Shown here: one piece after another, positions 22,748 through 31,005 of the stretch | How positions within the stretch are numbered: the stretch's first letter is position 1 | How the letters are laid out: the number at the start of each line of letters is the position of its first letter | Assembly: GCA_040905475.1 (NCBI GenBank) | Contig: JBBDRM010000063.1 | Span: forward strand, 1-37,536 | From: Actinomycetota bacterium | GTDB taxonomy: Bacteria > Actinomycetota > AC-67 | Reading direction: 5' to 3' | DNA: 37,536 nt | Program-made: the position numbers and the translations under genes | Notes under the pieces: model-generated | The model's input: only the letters and a program-made list of their open reading frames with translations | Database searches by the model: none | Told to the model about the DNA's origin: nothing

Positions 22748-23225
22748 AGGTGAATTCCGTGACCGGCGGCCGCGTCGTGATGTCGGTCAGCTTGAGCCGG
22801 TCGACGTGGACGCGCACGGCCGTCCACTTAACCATCCGCAAGAACGGCCCCGCCGCCGGCGACTTGCCTTCGAGCCGTTTCATGATCGCGTCCGCGTCGG
22901 CGTCGTCCTCGACCAGCTCGACGTGACCCGTCCCCTGTGCCCAGCGGTCGGGATGATCACCTGCGACGACGAACGCGATGCGGCGGGTCTGCTTGATCAT
23001 GGCGAGCTTGCGTGAGGTGTTTATCAGCGCGCAGCACAGGTCGAGCCTGCCTGCCGTGGGCTCGTCCTCGACGAAGAACACCTTGGCGATCCAGGGCTCG
23101 CCCTCGGAGGCGGCCGCGATCGACATCGTGTGGTACCGGTCGAACAGGTCTTTGATCGCGTCGACCCGCTCGCCGACCTCGCCTTCGGTCGGTTCCCGGT
23201 CCTCGAGCGTGTCCTCAGCCTTCAT
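22740..23225 (-). CDS. Pyridoxamine 5'-phosphate oxidase-fold (flavin/F420-binding) protein
   Basis: 161 residues. The split-barrel fold is indicated by IKDLFDRYHTMSIAAASEG, PWIAKVFFVEDE, LDLCCALINTSRKLAMIKQT and RIAFVVAGDHPDRWAQGTGHVELVED, the typical strand, the substrate strand 'S.K...I' and the GxG-like turn of PPOX proteins. It would bind FMN, F420 or haem; the reaction cannot be assigned. The ATG 23225 lies 8 bases after a TAGCCT box with TTGCGG 17 bases before it, a leaderless promoter. It heads the operon with the UbiA gene and is divergent from the MFS gene at 23304. Confidence 0.75.
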   Translation of the reverse strand: MKAEDTLEDREPTEGEVGERVDAIKDLFDRYHTMSIAAASEGEPWIAKVFFVEDEPTAGRLDLCCALINTSRKLAMIKQTRRIAFVVAGDHPDRWAQGTGHVELVEDDADADAIMKRLEGKSPAAGPFLRMVKWTAVRVHVDRLKLTDITTRPPVTEFTFA

Positions 23226-23233
23226 CGGCCGCC

Positions 23234-23262
23234 AGGCTAGTGTCCGTGCTTGAGGTCCGCAA
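23234..23262 (-). promoter_or_regulatory. Leaderless promoter of the PPOX gene
   Basis: On the minus strand TTGCGG (23257-23262), 17 bases, TAGCCT (23234-23239), 8 bases, ATG (23225). The -35 shares TTG with the consensus; TANNNT holds in the -10. Confidence 0.5.
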
Positions 23263-23289
23263 CCGCGCATGGCGCAGCACTGCCGCCGA

Positions 23290-23295
23290 TACGAT
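23290..23295 (+). promoter_or_regulatory. Candidate leaderless -10 box of the MFS gene at 23304
   Basis: TACGAT with 8 bases before the GTG. No matching -35; back to back with the PPOX promoter. Confidence 0.4.
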
Positions 23296-23303
23296 GTCCC
23301 CTC

Positions 23304-24569
23304 GTGGATCCGGAACTGCATCCCCAGCCGCCACCGGCGGAAGCGTCGCGGGCCGGAGGCGGAACGCTCGGGCTGTTCCGGCGCAACCCCGATTTCACCA
23401 AGCTCTACGCGGCGCAGCTCATCTCGTTCGGCGGCGACTGGTTCACGAGCGTGGCGCTCCTTTCGCTCGTGCTGAAGACGACCGGGAGCGCGACGCTGGC
23501 CGGTCTGGTGCTCGCGGCTCAGACCCTGCCGTTCGCGATCGCGTCCCCGTTCGCCGGGGTGATCGTCGACCGGTTCGACCGCAAGTCGGTGATGATCTCG
23601 GCCGACGTCGTTCGCGCGTTCCTCGCCCTCGGGCTTCTCGCCGCCCGATCGGAAGAGACCATCTGGATCGCCTTCGTCCTGCTGGTGTTCATCTCCGGAT
23701 TCTCGGCTTTCTTCGAGCCGGCGTCCTCGGCGGCGATGCCGAACGTCGTCGGGAAAGAAGACCTCGCGCGCGCCAACGTTCTCATGGGCTCGGCGTGGGG
23801 GACGATGCTCGTCGTCGGAGCCGCGCTCGGCGGCGTGGTGTCCTCGACGCTCGGCAACGACGCCGCATTCATCGCAGACGCCGCGTCGTTCGCGGTTTCC
23901 GCGATGCTCCTGCTTCGCGTTCGCACGAGCTTCCACGAGACGGAGCCGCGCCGCGACCACCGGGTGTCCATCGCCGCCGACGTTCGGGAGACCGTTCGCT
24001 TCGCCAAGCGAGAACGCCACGTCCTCGCCCTGTTGACGGTGAAGGCGGGCTTCGGACTGTCCGCCGGCGTCATCGGGCTCATCGCGGTGTTCGCGGTCAA
24101 GGTCTTCAAAGGCGGAGACGCAACCATCGGCCTCTTGATGAGCGCGCGCGGCGCGGGGGCCCTCACCGGGCCGTTCCTCTTCCGGCGGTGGGCGCGCGAC
24201 CGGGACGATCGGCTCTTCTTCGGCCTGACCATCGCAGGACTTATCTTCGGCGCCGGGTACGCGATGTTCGCGATCGCGCCCACCGTCTGGCTCGCGGCAG
24301 TCGGCGCCTGTATCGCGCACATCGGCGGCGGATCAACGTGGACGCTGTCGACCTACGGCCTCCAACGCTGGACGCCGGACGCGATCCGCGGGCGCGTCTT
24401 CTCGTTCGACTACGGGCTCGTCACCCTGACGATCGCAGGTTCGGTGTTCGCCGCGGGCCTCATGGCCGATCGAGTGAATCCACGCGCCGTCGCGCTCGGC
24501 ATCTCGGGCGTGGCGATCACGTGGGTGCTCGGCTGGACGGTATGGCGGCGCAGGCTGTTCCGGCGCTAG
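23304..24569 (+). CDS. MFS transporter (EntS/MFS_3-like)
   Basis: 421 residues, about 12 helices. After a proline-rich N-terminus comes FRRNPDFTKLYAAQLISFGGDWF, the typical opening of MFS_3 exporters such as macrolide or enterobactin exporters (pieces shown). The loop motif VDRFDRKSVMI follows helix 2, and FFEPASSAAMPNVV lies in the linker of the first half. The second half starts near residue 240 (GVIGLIAVFAVKVF). It would export a hydrophobic molecule. GTG 23304 is chosen by its leaderless -10; the open frame extends to TTG 23250, which would cross that promoter. Its TAG shares CTAG with the repaired stop of the PHP gene. Confidence 0.82.
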   Translation: MDPELHPQPPPAEASRAGGGTLGLFRRNPDFTKLYAAQLISFGGDWFTSVALLSLVLKTTGSATLAGLVLAAQTLPFAIASPFAGVIVDRFDRKSVMISADVVRAFLALGLLAARSEETIWIAFVLLVFISGFSAFFEPASSAAMPNVVGKEDLARANVLMGSAWGTMLVVGAALGGVVSSTLGNDAAFIADAASFAVSAMLLLRVRTSFHETEPRRDHRVSIAADVRETVRFAKRERHVLALLTVKAGFGLSAGVIGLIAVFAVKVFKGGDATIGLLMSARGAGALTGPFLFRRWARDRDDRLFFGLTIAGLIFGAGYAMFAIAPTVWLAAVGACIAHIGGGSTWTLSTYGLQRWTPDAIRGRVFSFDYGLVTLTIAGSVFAAGLMADRVNPRAVALGISGVAITWVLGWTVWRRRLFRR

Positions 24570-26247
24570 CCGGCGAGCGTGATCGGGTTGGTGATCGCCT
24601 CGAAAGCCGCGCCGCGCATCAGCTGCAGGCGATAGTCCCCGGTAGCGAAGCGGAGAACGTGAACGTCTGATCCGAGCGCAGGACGGGGAACGCCCGGTAC
24701 GGCGACCCGTCCCGCAGCACCAGCAAGACGCGCGGCTGGATGCTCGCCGGCGCGTTGAACACCCGAGCATCGAACCGCGCGCCGGACGCCGCGAGCGCGT
24801 CTCCCATCATGACCGTCGCTCCCCCGCCCTTCGGCGTGGCGGTGAAGCGAAGATCGGGGCCGGTCGGCGAGAAGAACTTCACATACGCGTGGCCGGCGAG
24901 GACGCCCTCGCGGATCCCCTGCTCCGAGAGCTCCGGCGCGAAGACGACCGTGGTCGCCTCGCCGATCGGCGCTCGAAGGATGGAGCCGGGATCGGTGAGC
25001 GATGACTTCGCGCCGGCCTTGTGTGAGTCGCTCGAGCCGACCGCGGTCACGTCGAAGCCCATCTTGTGGATGTGGTCGAACCAGGCGAGCGCCAGAACGG
25101 TGAACGGGTTCGGCCCGATCTCGTTCCCTTCCGGCTCGGGCAAACCCGCCGGCCCGGTTTGGACCTCGAACGCGTCGACCTTGGACCAGTCAGTCTCGGC
25201 ATCAGAGTAGGACCACGAACACCCGCGGCAGAAGCTCGCGAACGTCGGCACCTGTCCCGGGAAGATCGTCGGATGGTTCACCTGTGTCCAGCCGGTCGGT
25301 GAGGCATGCACGTCGTCGAAGATGCGGCCGGCCGGTTGCGCGTCGCGCACCTTGAGGAGCGATCCGTTCCCCTGCCGTTCGTAGATCGGGCCGGTGCGGT
25401 GGTCGACGTAGCGCAGACTCGCGTGGTTGTTGATGTGTCCGCGGTAGGTGATGACCTCGGACGATCGGACGATCAGCTTGCCGGGATGCTGCGGCTGGAA
25501 GTGTCCGATCTCGTCCCAGTGCCGGTCGGTCACGTAATCCGACAGCGTGATGAAGTCGAGACTCGCTTCGTTGAACGCGTAGTCGAAGACTTCGCTCATC
25601 GGCGCGTCGTTCGGGTTCGAGTGACGCCCGTGCACGTGGAAGTCTCCCGAGTACCATCCCGCGTTCGGGTTCACCGCCGCGTCGTCGTACGGCGCCGGTA
25701 CCCACGGCTGGTCGGCGTCGGCGGGATCGGAGCCGGTGAAGATCTCGAGCCGCCACTCGACGGCATCGTTGAGGTCCCCTTCCGTCAGGCCGCCGATCGC
25801 TGCAAGCCCGATCTCTGCCGCCCAATCCCCCGCCGGGATCGGTCCCGGCTTGAATCCGACGGTGGTCGAGTCCTCGGGCGTGATGAGGACGTTCGGCCGG
25901 CTCGAGCCGCCCCAACCGCGGAACTCGTCCTCGTCGTAGAAGTTGTCTCCGCGGGTCTGGTAGAGGCCGAGATCGAGCGTGTGTTTCACCGAGTACGGCA
26001 CGCCGGGCGCCGACAGCGGCAGTTCGGGCTGGGCGTAGCAGATCTTCACGCGGACGCTCGTCGAGCCGGCCGGAACCTCGAACGGCACGAGCACGTACGC
26101 ACCCTCGAGTGACTTTTCGAACGTTCCGGTCACGACGCGGCCGGGCGCCCCGTCGTCGCCGGGACACGCGGGGACGGCCGCATGTCCGAGGGGAGGCGTC
26201 GCGAGCATCGCGAGCAACGAAGCGAGGGCGAACGCGATCCGGCGCAT
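24566..26247 (-). pseudogene. CehA/McbA-family PHP metallohydrolase, secreted, frameshifted near its 3' end
   Basis: As sequenced the frame from ATG 26247 stops at 24619 (542 residues), ending ...FSASLPGTIACS. It has a signal peptide MRRIAFALASLLAMLATPPL...GHA and a PHP-type metal site GDFHVHGRHSN (His204, His206), SEVITYRGHINNH, VNHP and GSSDSHKAG; length and motifs match CehA/McbA enzymes, which act on phosphodiesters, carbaryl-like esters or similar. Adding one G to the GGGG read at 24637-24640 on the minus strand restores ...ASLPGDYRLQLMRGAAFE..., running to a TAG at 24566-24568. So the gene is either recently broken or hit by a sequence error; loss removes only about 18 residues net. It is 23 bases after the FAD oxidoreductase gene and likely co-transcribed. 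Confidence 0.75.
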
Positions 26248-26270
26248 CCCTCGGACTTCGCCGCGGACCC

Positions 26271-27827
26271 TCAGCCGTCCTCCCGCGACAGATCCTCGAG
26301 CACGGCCATAGCGGCATTCCGACCCGGTGCACCCATCACGCCTCCGCCCGGATGAGCGCCGGCACCGCACAGATACACACCCCGCACCGGCGTTCTCGCG
26401 CCGCCGCCCCATCCGGGAACGGGTCGCTCTCCGAACAAGGCCCCGGGGAGGATCTCGCCGTGGAAGATGTTGCCGCCGGTCAAGCCGAATCGGTCCTCGA
26501 GATCCGGAGGCCCGAGCACCTCGCGCACGATGATCGATCCCGCGACGTTGGGCGCGTATCGAGCCAGTGTGGCGATCACCGCGTCGCCGGCCACTTCGCG
26601 CTGCTGCTCCCAGCTTCGGCGGTCGGATCGCGGTGCGTACTGCGCGAAGCACGAGACGACATGCACGCCGGGCGGTGCCAGCGAATCGTCGACGGCCGTC
26701 CCGCAGAACACCTCCATGAAGGGCTCCTCCGAGACGTCGCCGGCGTCGGCCTGCTCCCAAGCGCGCTGGAGGTAATCGATCGACGGACAGATCTCGACGG
26801 TCCCGCGATGCTGGGGGCCGACGCCGTCGTCCGCGAACCCGACGTAGCGGGGAAGCTCGCTCAGCGCGAGGTTCACCTTCACGACCGAGCCGCGCGTGTC
26901 GATCGCCTCGATGGCCCTCCGGACTCCGGGTTCGAGGGCATCCTCGGACAGGAGCGTCAGGAAGGTCCGCTTCGGGTCGGCGTTCGAGAGCACGGTTCGC
27001 GCGCGCACAACCTCGCCGCCGACGAGGCGCACGCCCTCGCCGGGAAGGATCTCCTCGACCGGAGCCGAGGTTCGGATCGTCGCGCCGGCTTCGGCGGCAG
27101 CCTCGGCGATGACGCGGGTGACGGACCCCATCCCACCGGCGACGTACCCCCACGTGCCGTCGATGCCGTCCACACCTCCGAGCAGATGGTGGGCCATCAC
27201 GTACGCCGTGCCGGGGTCGCGCGGGGAGGACGCCGTGCCGATCACGCCCTGAGATACCAGCGCCCCGCGCATCGCGTCGGTGGAGAAGAACCGCTCGACG
27301 ACCTCGGCGGCGGACGCTTCCACGGCCAGGCGGAATATCTCGCCCTGCCCGCTGCGTTGAGCCTGGGTCCGGACTTCTGCGAGCGAGGGGGCTTCGCGGA
27401 GGAGCCACGGCCTGAGCAGAGCGACGGCCTCGTCCCAGAAGGCGTTGAAGCGCCGATAGCCATCGGCCTCGCCGGACGAGAACTTCTCGAGCTCCTCGTG
27501 GGTCCGTTGCGGGTCTCGCCAGATGAAGAGGTGACCGCCGTCGAGGAGGGGTATGAACAGTTGCGGGTCTTTCGGGATCACCCGGAGGCCGCGGCGAGCA
27601 AGTTCCAGTTCCTGCCAGATCTCGGGCAGGAGCAGGGACAAGGAGTATGCGCCCGAAGAGGTACGGATACCGGGGGCGATCTCCTCAGTGACACACGCCC
27701 CTCCGACGATCTCGCGGCGTTCGAGAACCGTGACCGCGCGGCCGGCTCGGGCCAGATATGCGGCCGCTACCAGGCCATTGTGGCCGGCGCCGACGACGAC
27801 TGCGTCGAGGGATACGGTGGGCGGCAC
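26271..27827 (-). CDS. FAD-dependent oxidoreductase (PYROXD2/phytoene dehydrogenase-like)
   Basis: 518 residues from GTG 27827. The N-terminal Rossmann motif is VVVGAGHNGLVAAAYLARAG followed by VLERREIVGGACVTEE; the C-terminal FAD clamp is GVYLCGAGAHPGGGVMGAPG with GRNAA. Between are WGYVAGGMGSVTRVIAEAA and VLSNADPKRTF, as in COG1233 proteins. It belongs with the pyridine nucleotide-disulfide oxidoreductase-domain-2 type rather than true carotenoid desaturases, because no crtB or other carotenoid gene lies near. The hydride acceptor and substrate are unknown. The start is set by TACCGT at 27835-27840, 7 bases from the GTG (leaderless); longer upstream frames are low complexity. Divergent from the sigma factor gene. 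Confidence 0.85.
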   Translation of the reverse strand: MPPTVSLDAVVVGAGHNGLVAAAYLARAGRAVTVLERREIVGGACVTEEIAPGIRTSSGAYSLSLLLPEIWQELELARRGLRVIPKDPQLFIPLLDGGHLFIWRDPQRTHEELEKFSSGEADGYRRFNAFWDEAVALLRPWLLREAPSLAEVRTQAQRSGQGEIFRLAVEASAAEVVERFFSTDAMRGALVSQGVIGTASSPRDPGTAYVMAHHLLGGVDGIDGTWGYVAGGMGSVTRVIAEAAAEAGATIRTSAPVEEILPGEGVRLVGGEVVRARTVLSNADPKRTFLTLLSEDALEPGVRRAIEAIDTRGSVVKVNLALSELPRYVGFADDGVGPQHRGTVEICPSIDYLQRAWEQADAGDVSEEPFMEVFCGTAVDDSLAPPGVHVVSCFAQYAPRSDRRSWEQQREVAGDAVIATLARYAPNVAGSIIVREVLGPPDLEDRFGLTGGNIFHGEILPGALFGERPVPGWGGGARTPVRGVYLCGAGAHPGGGVMGAPGRNAAMAVLEDLSREDG

Positions 27828-27834
27828 GGGCCAA

Positions 27835-27840
27835 ACGGTA
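27835..27840 (-). promoter_or_regulatory. Leaderless-type -10 box of the FAD oxidoreductase gene
   Basis: TACCGT on the minus strand with 7 bases to GTG 27827 and no ribosome site. Confidence 0.45.
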
Positions 27841-27980
27841 CACGAATGGGTCGCGGCGAACGGCACGAGATCGCCGAGGCTTCGGACCGGCGTGCGTCCG
27901 AGGCCCAGAATTGAGAGAATCGTCGTGACGGCTCCCAAAGACCGGGACCGGAATGACCGGATTGCTTGGATTGAGGTGTG

Positions 27981-29048
27981 ATGGCTCAAAGAACTGAGGA
28001 AGAGAACCCGAAGGCCGCAGAGGCCGAGGACGACGACGCCGAGGTCGAAGACGCGGAGCTCCTCGCCGAGGTCGCAGAGGACATCGAGGTCGAGGAGGAG
28101 GCTCCACCTCGGGCACCCAAACCCGAAGAGGCGGCCGGCCTGGGGGACCTCGACGCGCTCGGCACCTACCTGCGCGAGATCGGCCGCTATCCCTTGCTCA
28201 ACGCCGCGCAGGAGGTCGAGCTGGCCAAGCGGATCGAGGGCGGGGTGAAGGCCGCGAAGCGTCTGGCCAAGAACGGCTCGATCCCGGCGACGAAGAAGCG
28301 GGAGCTGCAACGCACCGTTCGGGACGGGGAGATGGCCAAGCACGACATGGTCCAGGCGAACCTCCGGCTCGTCGTGTCGATCGCCCGGCGCTACCGTGCC
28401 ACGGGCATCCCGCTTCTGGACCTCGTCCAGGAGGGCAACATCGGCCTGATGCGCGCGGTGGACAAGTTCGACTGGCGCAAGGGCTTCAAGTTCTCGACCT
28501 ACGCGACGTGGTGGATCCGTCAGGCGATCCAGCGTGGGATCGCCGACCGCGGCCGCGCGATCCGGCTGCCGGTCCACGTCCACGAACTCTTGGTGCGGGT
28601 CCGCCGCGCCCGCGCGGAGCTCGAAGCCCAGTATGGACGCGAGGCCACCGACGAAGAGGTCGCGCGGGCCGCGCGGCTCCCGGTCGCCCGTGTTCGCGAG
28701 CTGCGCGGACTTGCCGCGAACCTGCTCTCGCTCGAGACCCCCGTCGGGGAGGCCGGCGAAGCGACGCTCGGGGAGTTCGTCCCCGACGAAGCGGCGGCCG
28801 GACAGTTCGACGAAGTCCTATCGGGGATCGGGCGCGAGGAGCTCGAAAAGGTGCTCTCGACGTTGACCGAACGCGAGCAGAAGATCCTCGCGCTCCGCTT
28901 CGGGCTGACCGGCGAGGAGCCGCTTACCCTCGAGGAGGTCGGTCGTAGATTCGGGCTCACTCGCGAGCGGATCCGTCAGCTCGAGGCGAAGGCGCTCGCG
29001 AAGCTCCGGCACCCCAGCCGCTCGGCGGCCCTGCGAACCGAAACCTAA
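27981..29048 (+). CDS. RNA polymerase sigma factor, SigA/RpoD family
   Basis: 355 residues. An acidic, low-complexity N-terminus (1-55) precedes region 1.2 (LGTYLREIGRYPLL), region 2 with NLRLVVSIARRYR, LDLVQEGNIGLMRAVDKFD and FSTYATWWIRQAI (-10 recognition), region 3 with RLPVHVHELL, and region 4 with TLTEREQKILALRFGL and the helix-turn-helix TLEEVGRRFGLTRERIRQLE (-35). That is the full set of a group 1 or 2 factor. The length and missing long region 1.1 leave open whether it is the housekeeping factor or a SigB-like paralogue. ATG 27981 follows GAGG (27973-27976); GTG 27978 is possible. Its stop overlaps that of the anti-sigma gene. Confidence 0.9.
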   Translation: MAQRTEEENPKAAEAEDDDAEVEDAELLAEVAEDIEVEEEAPPRAPKPEEAAGLGDLDALGTYLREIGRYPLLNAAQEVELAKRIEGGVKAAKRLAKNGSIPATKKRELQRTVRDGEMAKHDMVQANLRLVVSIARRYRATGIPLLDLVQEGNIGLMRAVDKFDWRKGFKFSTYATWWIRQAIQRGIADRGRAIRLPVHVHELLVRVRRARAELEAQYGREATDEEVARAARLPVARVRELRGLAANLLSLETPVGEAGEATLGEFVPDEAAAGQFDEVLSGIGREELEKVLSTLTEREQKILALRFGLTGEEPLTLEEVGRRFGLTRERIRQLEAKALAKLRHPSRSAALRTET

Positions 29049-29725
29049 CCCGTCGCCGGGTTGATCGCGGCCTGAAACGCGGGTTTTCCGTCGGCGGCGA
29101 TCAGCTGCACGGTCAAGTCCCGTACGTTGAGCCCGGTCGTGCTCCCCCACGAGCCGCGACCGTCCACGAGCCGGATCCGCCCGACCGTGACCGCAGCGGA
29201 AGACTTGGGGATGAAGACGACGTCGTGCATGCCCGAGCCACTCGCGGCGTCGACGACGATGAAGACCCAGTTCGCCGGGCCCGAGTACGCGAACACCTGA
29301 CCGGCCGGACCTCCGTCGGACGTGCGGAGCGAAGCGGCGACCAGCTCGCCCTGCCGCTCGATGATGTTGAGGTAGCGATTGGCGAGGTCGCGGTCGCGCC
29401 GGGTCGCTGCGGTCATGATCGCGAACGTTCCACCGATCGAGACGAGAACGATCGCGGCGACCGCCGCCACGATCTTGAGGCGCCGGCCGGGCCGCAGGCC
29501 GTGCACGCGGTCGACGGCGTGAGCTTCGAAACCGATCGGCGGTTCTTTGGGAGGCGCCAGCAGCAGGAGAGAGTCGGCGGCGCGGGAGAGCTCTTCGACG
29601 AGTGTGCGACAGTCGGTGCAGGAGGCTATGTGGACGAGCGCGCGAGCGCGCTGCTCTCCGGCCGCGATCCCTAGCGCGAGTTCCGGAGCGAGCTCGCGTA
29701 CCTCATCGCAGGTCGCTTCGCTCAC
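29045..29725 (-). CDS. Membrane-anchored anti-sigma factor (RskA-like, zinc type)
   Basis: 226 residues. The cytoplasmic N-terminal part carries the ZAS motif HIASCTDC (His32, Cys36, Cys39), the zinc anti-sigma signature; a membrane helix lies at about 84-105 (KIVAAVAAIVLVSIGG), and the C-terminal about 115 residues are an extracytoplasmic RskA-like domain with FAYSGPANWVFIVVD and TTGLNVRDL. It should hold the ECF sigma factor inactive at the membrane until a signal triggers release. Its start codon lies inside the sigma gene (23-base overlap), which fixes the pair as partners. The signal is unknown. Confidence 0.85.
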   Translation of the reverse strand: MSEATCDEVRELAPELALGIAAGEQRARALVHIASCTDCRTLVEELSRAADSLLLLAPPKEPPIGFEAHAVDRVHGLRPGRRLKIVAAVAAIVLVSIGGTFAIMTAATRRDRDLANRYLNIIERQGELVAASLRTSDGGPAGQVFAYSGPANWVFIVVDAASGSGMHDVVFIPKSSAAVTVGRIRLVDGRGSWGSTTGLNVRDLTVQLIAADGKPAFQAAINPATG

Positions 29726-30272
29726 TCTTGACCTCGAATGCCGAGCGCAGCTTGATCATCGCTGCGCGGATCCGGGTCTTGGCCGTACCGAGCGGCACCT
29801 TCTCCGAGTCGCTGATCTCGCGGGCGGTCCGCCCGTAGAAGGCGGCGAGGACGAGCGCGCGGCGCTGGTCGAACGGGAGCTCCATGATCGCGCGCCGAAG
29901 GCGCCCGATGTCCTCGCCGGCGATCGCCCGCTCGTCCGGACCGGCTTCGGGCGCCGGGATCCCCATGGCGAGCAGGGCGTCGGGGTCCATGGGCTCGGCG
30001 CGGCGGAGCCGCATGGCGTCGATGGCCAGGTTCCGGGTGATCGCGAGCAGCCAGGCGGCCACCGGTCCGCGCCTGGCGTCGTAGGCCTGCGCATGGCGCC
30101 AGGCCCGGGCGAATGCCTCCTGAGCGACGTCCTCGGCGACGCCCTGGTCCCCGGTGATCGCCATCGCGAGCCCGAAGACCCGGCGCTGGAAACGGCGCAC
30201 GAAGGCGGCGATGGCGTCGGTATCGCCGGAGGCGAGTCCGGCGAGAAGCGCTTCGTCTGATGCGGCCCACAT
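29703..30272 (-). CDS. ECF-family RNA polymerase sigma factor
   Basis: 189 residues, normal for ECF factors. Region 2 is FVRRFQRRVFGLAMAITGD...AEDVAQEAFARAW; region 4 is MELPFDQRRALVLAAFYGRTAREISDS followed by PLGTAKTRIRAAMIKLR, the helix-turn-helix (pieces). ECF factors have only regions 2 and 4, as here. It ends in a charged tail overlapping the anti-sigma gene by 23 bases. The start ATG 30272 has AGGAGG at 30283-30288. It is probably made from the promoter at 30330-30358. The ZAS partner suggests SigK/RpoE-like control by a membrane or redox signal. Confidence 0.88.
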   Translation of the reverse strand: MWAASDEALLAGLASGDTDAIAAFVRRFQRRVFGLAMAITGDQGVAEDVAQEAFARAWRHAQAYDARRGPVAAWLLAITRNLAIDAMRLRRAEPMDPDALLAMGIPAPEAGPDERAIAGEDIGRLRRAIMELPFDQRRALVLAAFYGRTAREISDSEKVPLGTAKTRIRAAMIKLRSAFEVKSERSDLR

Positions 30273-30329
30273 CGGGGATACCCTCCTGAGGCGCCCCTGG
30301 ATTCCCGGCCAGGATCTTGGCCCGAAGGG

Positions 30330-30358
30330 ATTCTACCCTCGGAAGGGGTCTTACCCAA
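30330..30358 (-). promoter_or_regulatory. Promoter of the ECF sigma/anti-sigma operon
   Basis: On the minus strand TTGGGT (30353-30358), 17 bases, TAGAAT (30330-30335), about 50 bases before the sigma start. The -10 matches 5 of 6 positions. Confidence 0.5.
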
Positions 30359-30364
30359 GGGTAA
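30351..30364. promoter_or_regulatory. Palindromic operator between divergent promoters
   Basis: TTACCCAAGGGTAA is a perfect 14-bp inverted repeat. It overlaps the -35 of the minus-strand promoter and ends 8 bases before the -35 of the plus-strand one. GGGGTC flanks it on both sides (30345-30350 and 30366-30371). A regulator binding here could control both directions; which one is unknown. Confidence 0.5.
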
Positions 30365-30372
30365 CGGGGTCC

Positions 30373-30401
30373 TTAACACCGAGGCAGACGGGTCGTACAA
30401 T
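30373..30401 (+). promoter_or_regulatory. Sigma-70-type promoter of the DUF2269 gene
   Basis: TTAACA (30373-30378), exactly 17 bases, TACAAT (30396-30401): one mismatch from consensus in each hexamer. It gives a leader of about 33 bases to ATG 30441. Confidence 0.7.
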
Positions 30402-30440
30402 CCGGGCGCCGAGGGGTGCTAGGACGACGAAGGGGGAGCC

Positions 30441-30926
30441 ATGCCGTGGCAGAATTTCCTGCTCGCGATCCACATCCTGGGTGCGGTCTTCATCTTCGGC
30501 CCGACGGTGGCCTACTCGTTCATAGGGGCGCGGGCTAAGAAACAGGGAGCGCCCGTCGCGTGGGCGATCGGGACCGTCGAGTTCATCGAGAACAAGTGGG
30601 TAAACCCGCTCGCCCTCACGCTCCAGCCGCTTTCGGGAGCGCTGCTGATCCTCAACGGGAAGAATCAATGGAATCCGTTCGAGAGCCACGGCCGCTGGCT
30701 CCTCATCGGGATCATCCTCTACATCGTGGCGATGGGTTTCGCCATCTTCGTTCAAGGCGCGAACGCGAAGAAGGCTCTGCACCTTGCCGAGGCCGATCAG
30801 TTCGGACCGGAGTTCGGCGCGCTCATGAAGAAGGTGGCAATGGGCGGTCAGTTCCTGACGGTTCTGCTCATCGCGATCATCGTGCTGATGGTCGTGAAGC
30901 CAGGGTCGGGCTTCATCCATCCCTAA
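30441..30926 (+). CDS. DUF2269-like integral membrane protein
   Basis: 161 residues with four membrane segments: FLLAIHILGAVFIFGPTVAYSFI, LALTLQPLSGALLIL, WLLIGIILYIVAMGFAIFV and FLTVLLIAIIVLMVV (pieces). The early His11 within 'HILGAV' and the overall four-helix layout match the predicted integral membrane group DUF2269. Function unknown. It has an unusually good promoter (TTAACA-17-TACAAT) and a GGGGGAG ribosome site 3 bases before ATG, so it should be strongly expressed. It is divergent from the ECF sigma operon, across a palindrome, so it may belong to the same stress response. Confidence 0.75.
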   Translation: MPWQNFLLAIHILGAVFIFGPTVAYSFIGARAKKQGAPVAWAIGTVEFIENKWVNPLALTLQPLSGALLILNGKNQWNPFESHGRWLLIGIILYIVAMGFAIFVQGANAKKALHLAEADQFGPEFGALMKKVAMGGQFLTVLLIAIIVLMVVKPGSGFIHP

Positions 30927-30990
30927 CCACGAGGGGCGAGGCGCACTCGCCGCCTCCATGATGGCCAGGAAACTCGGCGCGGAGAGCCCG

Positions 30991-30996
30991 TAGGGT
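30991..30996 (+). promoter_or_regulatory. Candidate -10 box before the nicotinate phosphoribosyltransferase gene
   Basis: TAGGGT, 9 bases before GTG 31006, with no ribosome site and no -35 seen. Weak. Confidence 0.3.
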
Positions 30997-31005
30997 TCTC
31001 AAAGC

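Noticed and set aside
26271-27827. Phytoene desaturase and carotenoid cluster
   Set aside because: Motifs fit the PYROXD2-like branch and no phytoene synthase, GGPP synthase or cyclase gene is near.
27828-27980. Sigma-70 promoter for the SigA-family gene (TTGAGA at 27911)
   Set aside because: No -10-like hexamer at 16-18 bases; left unassigned.
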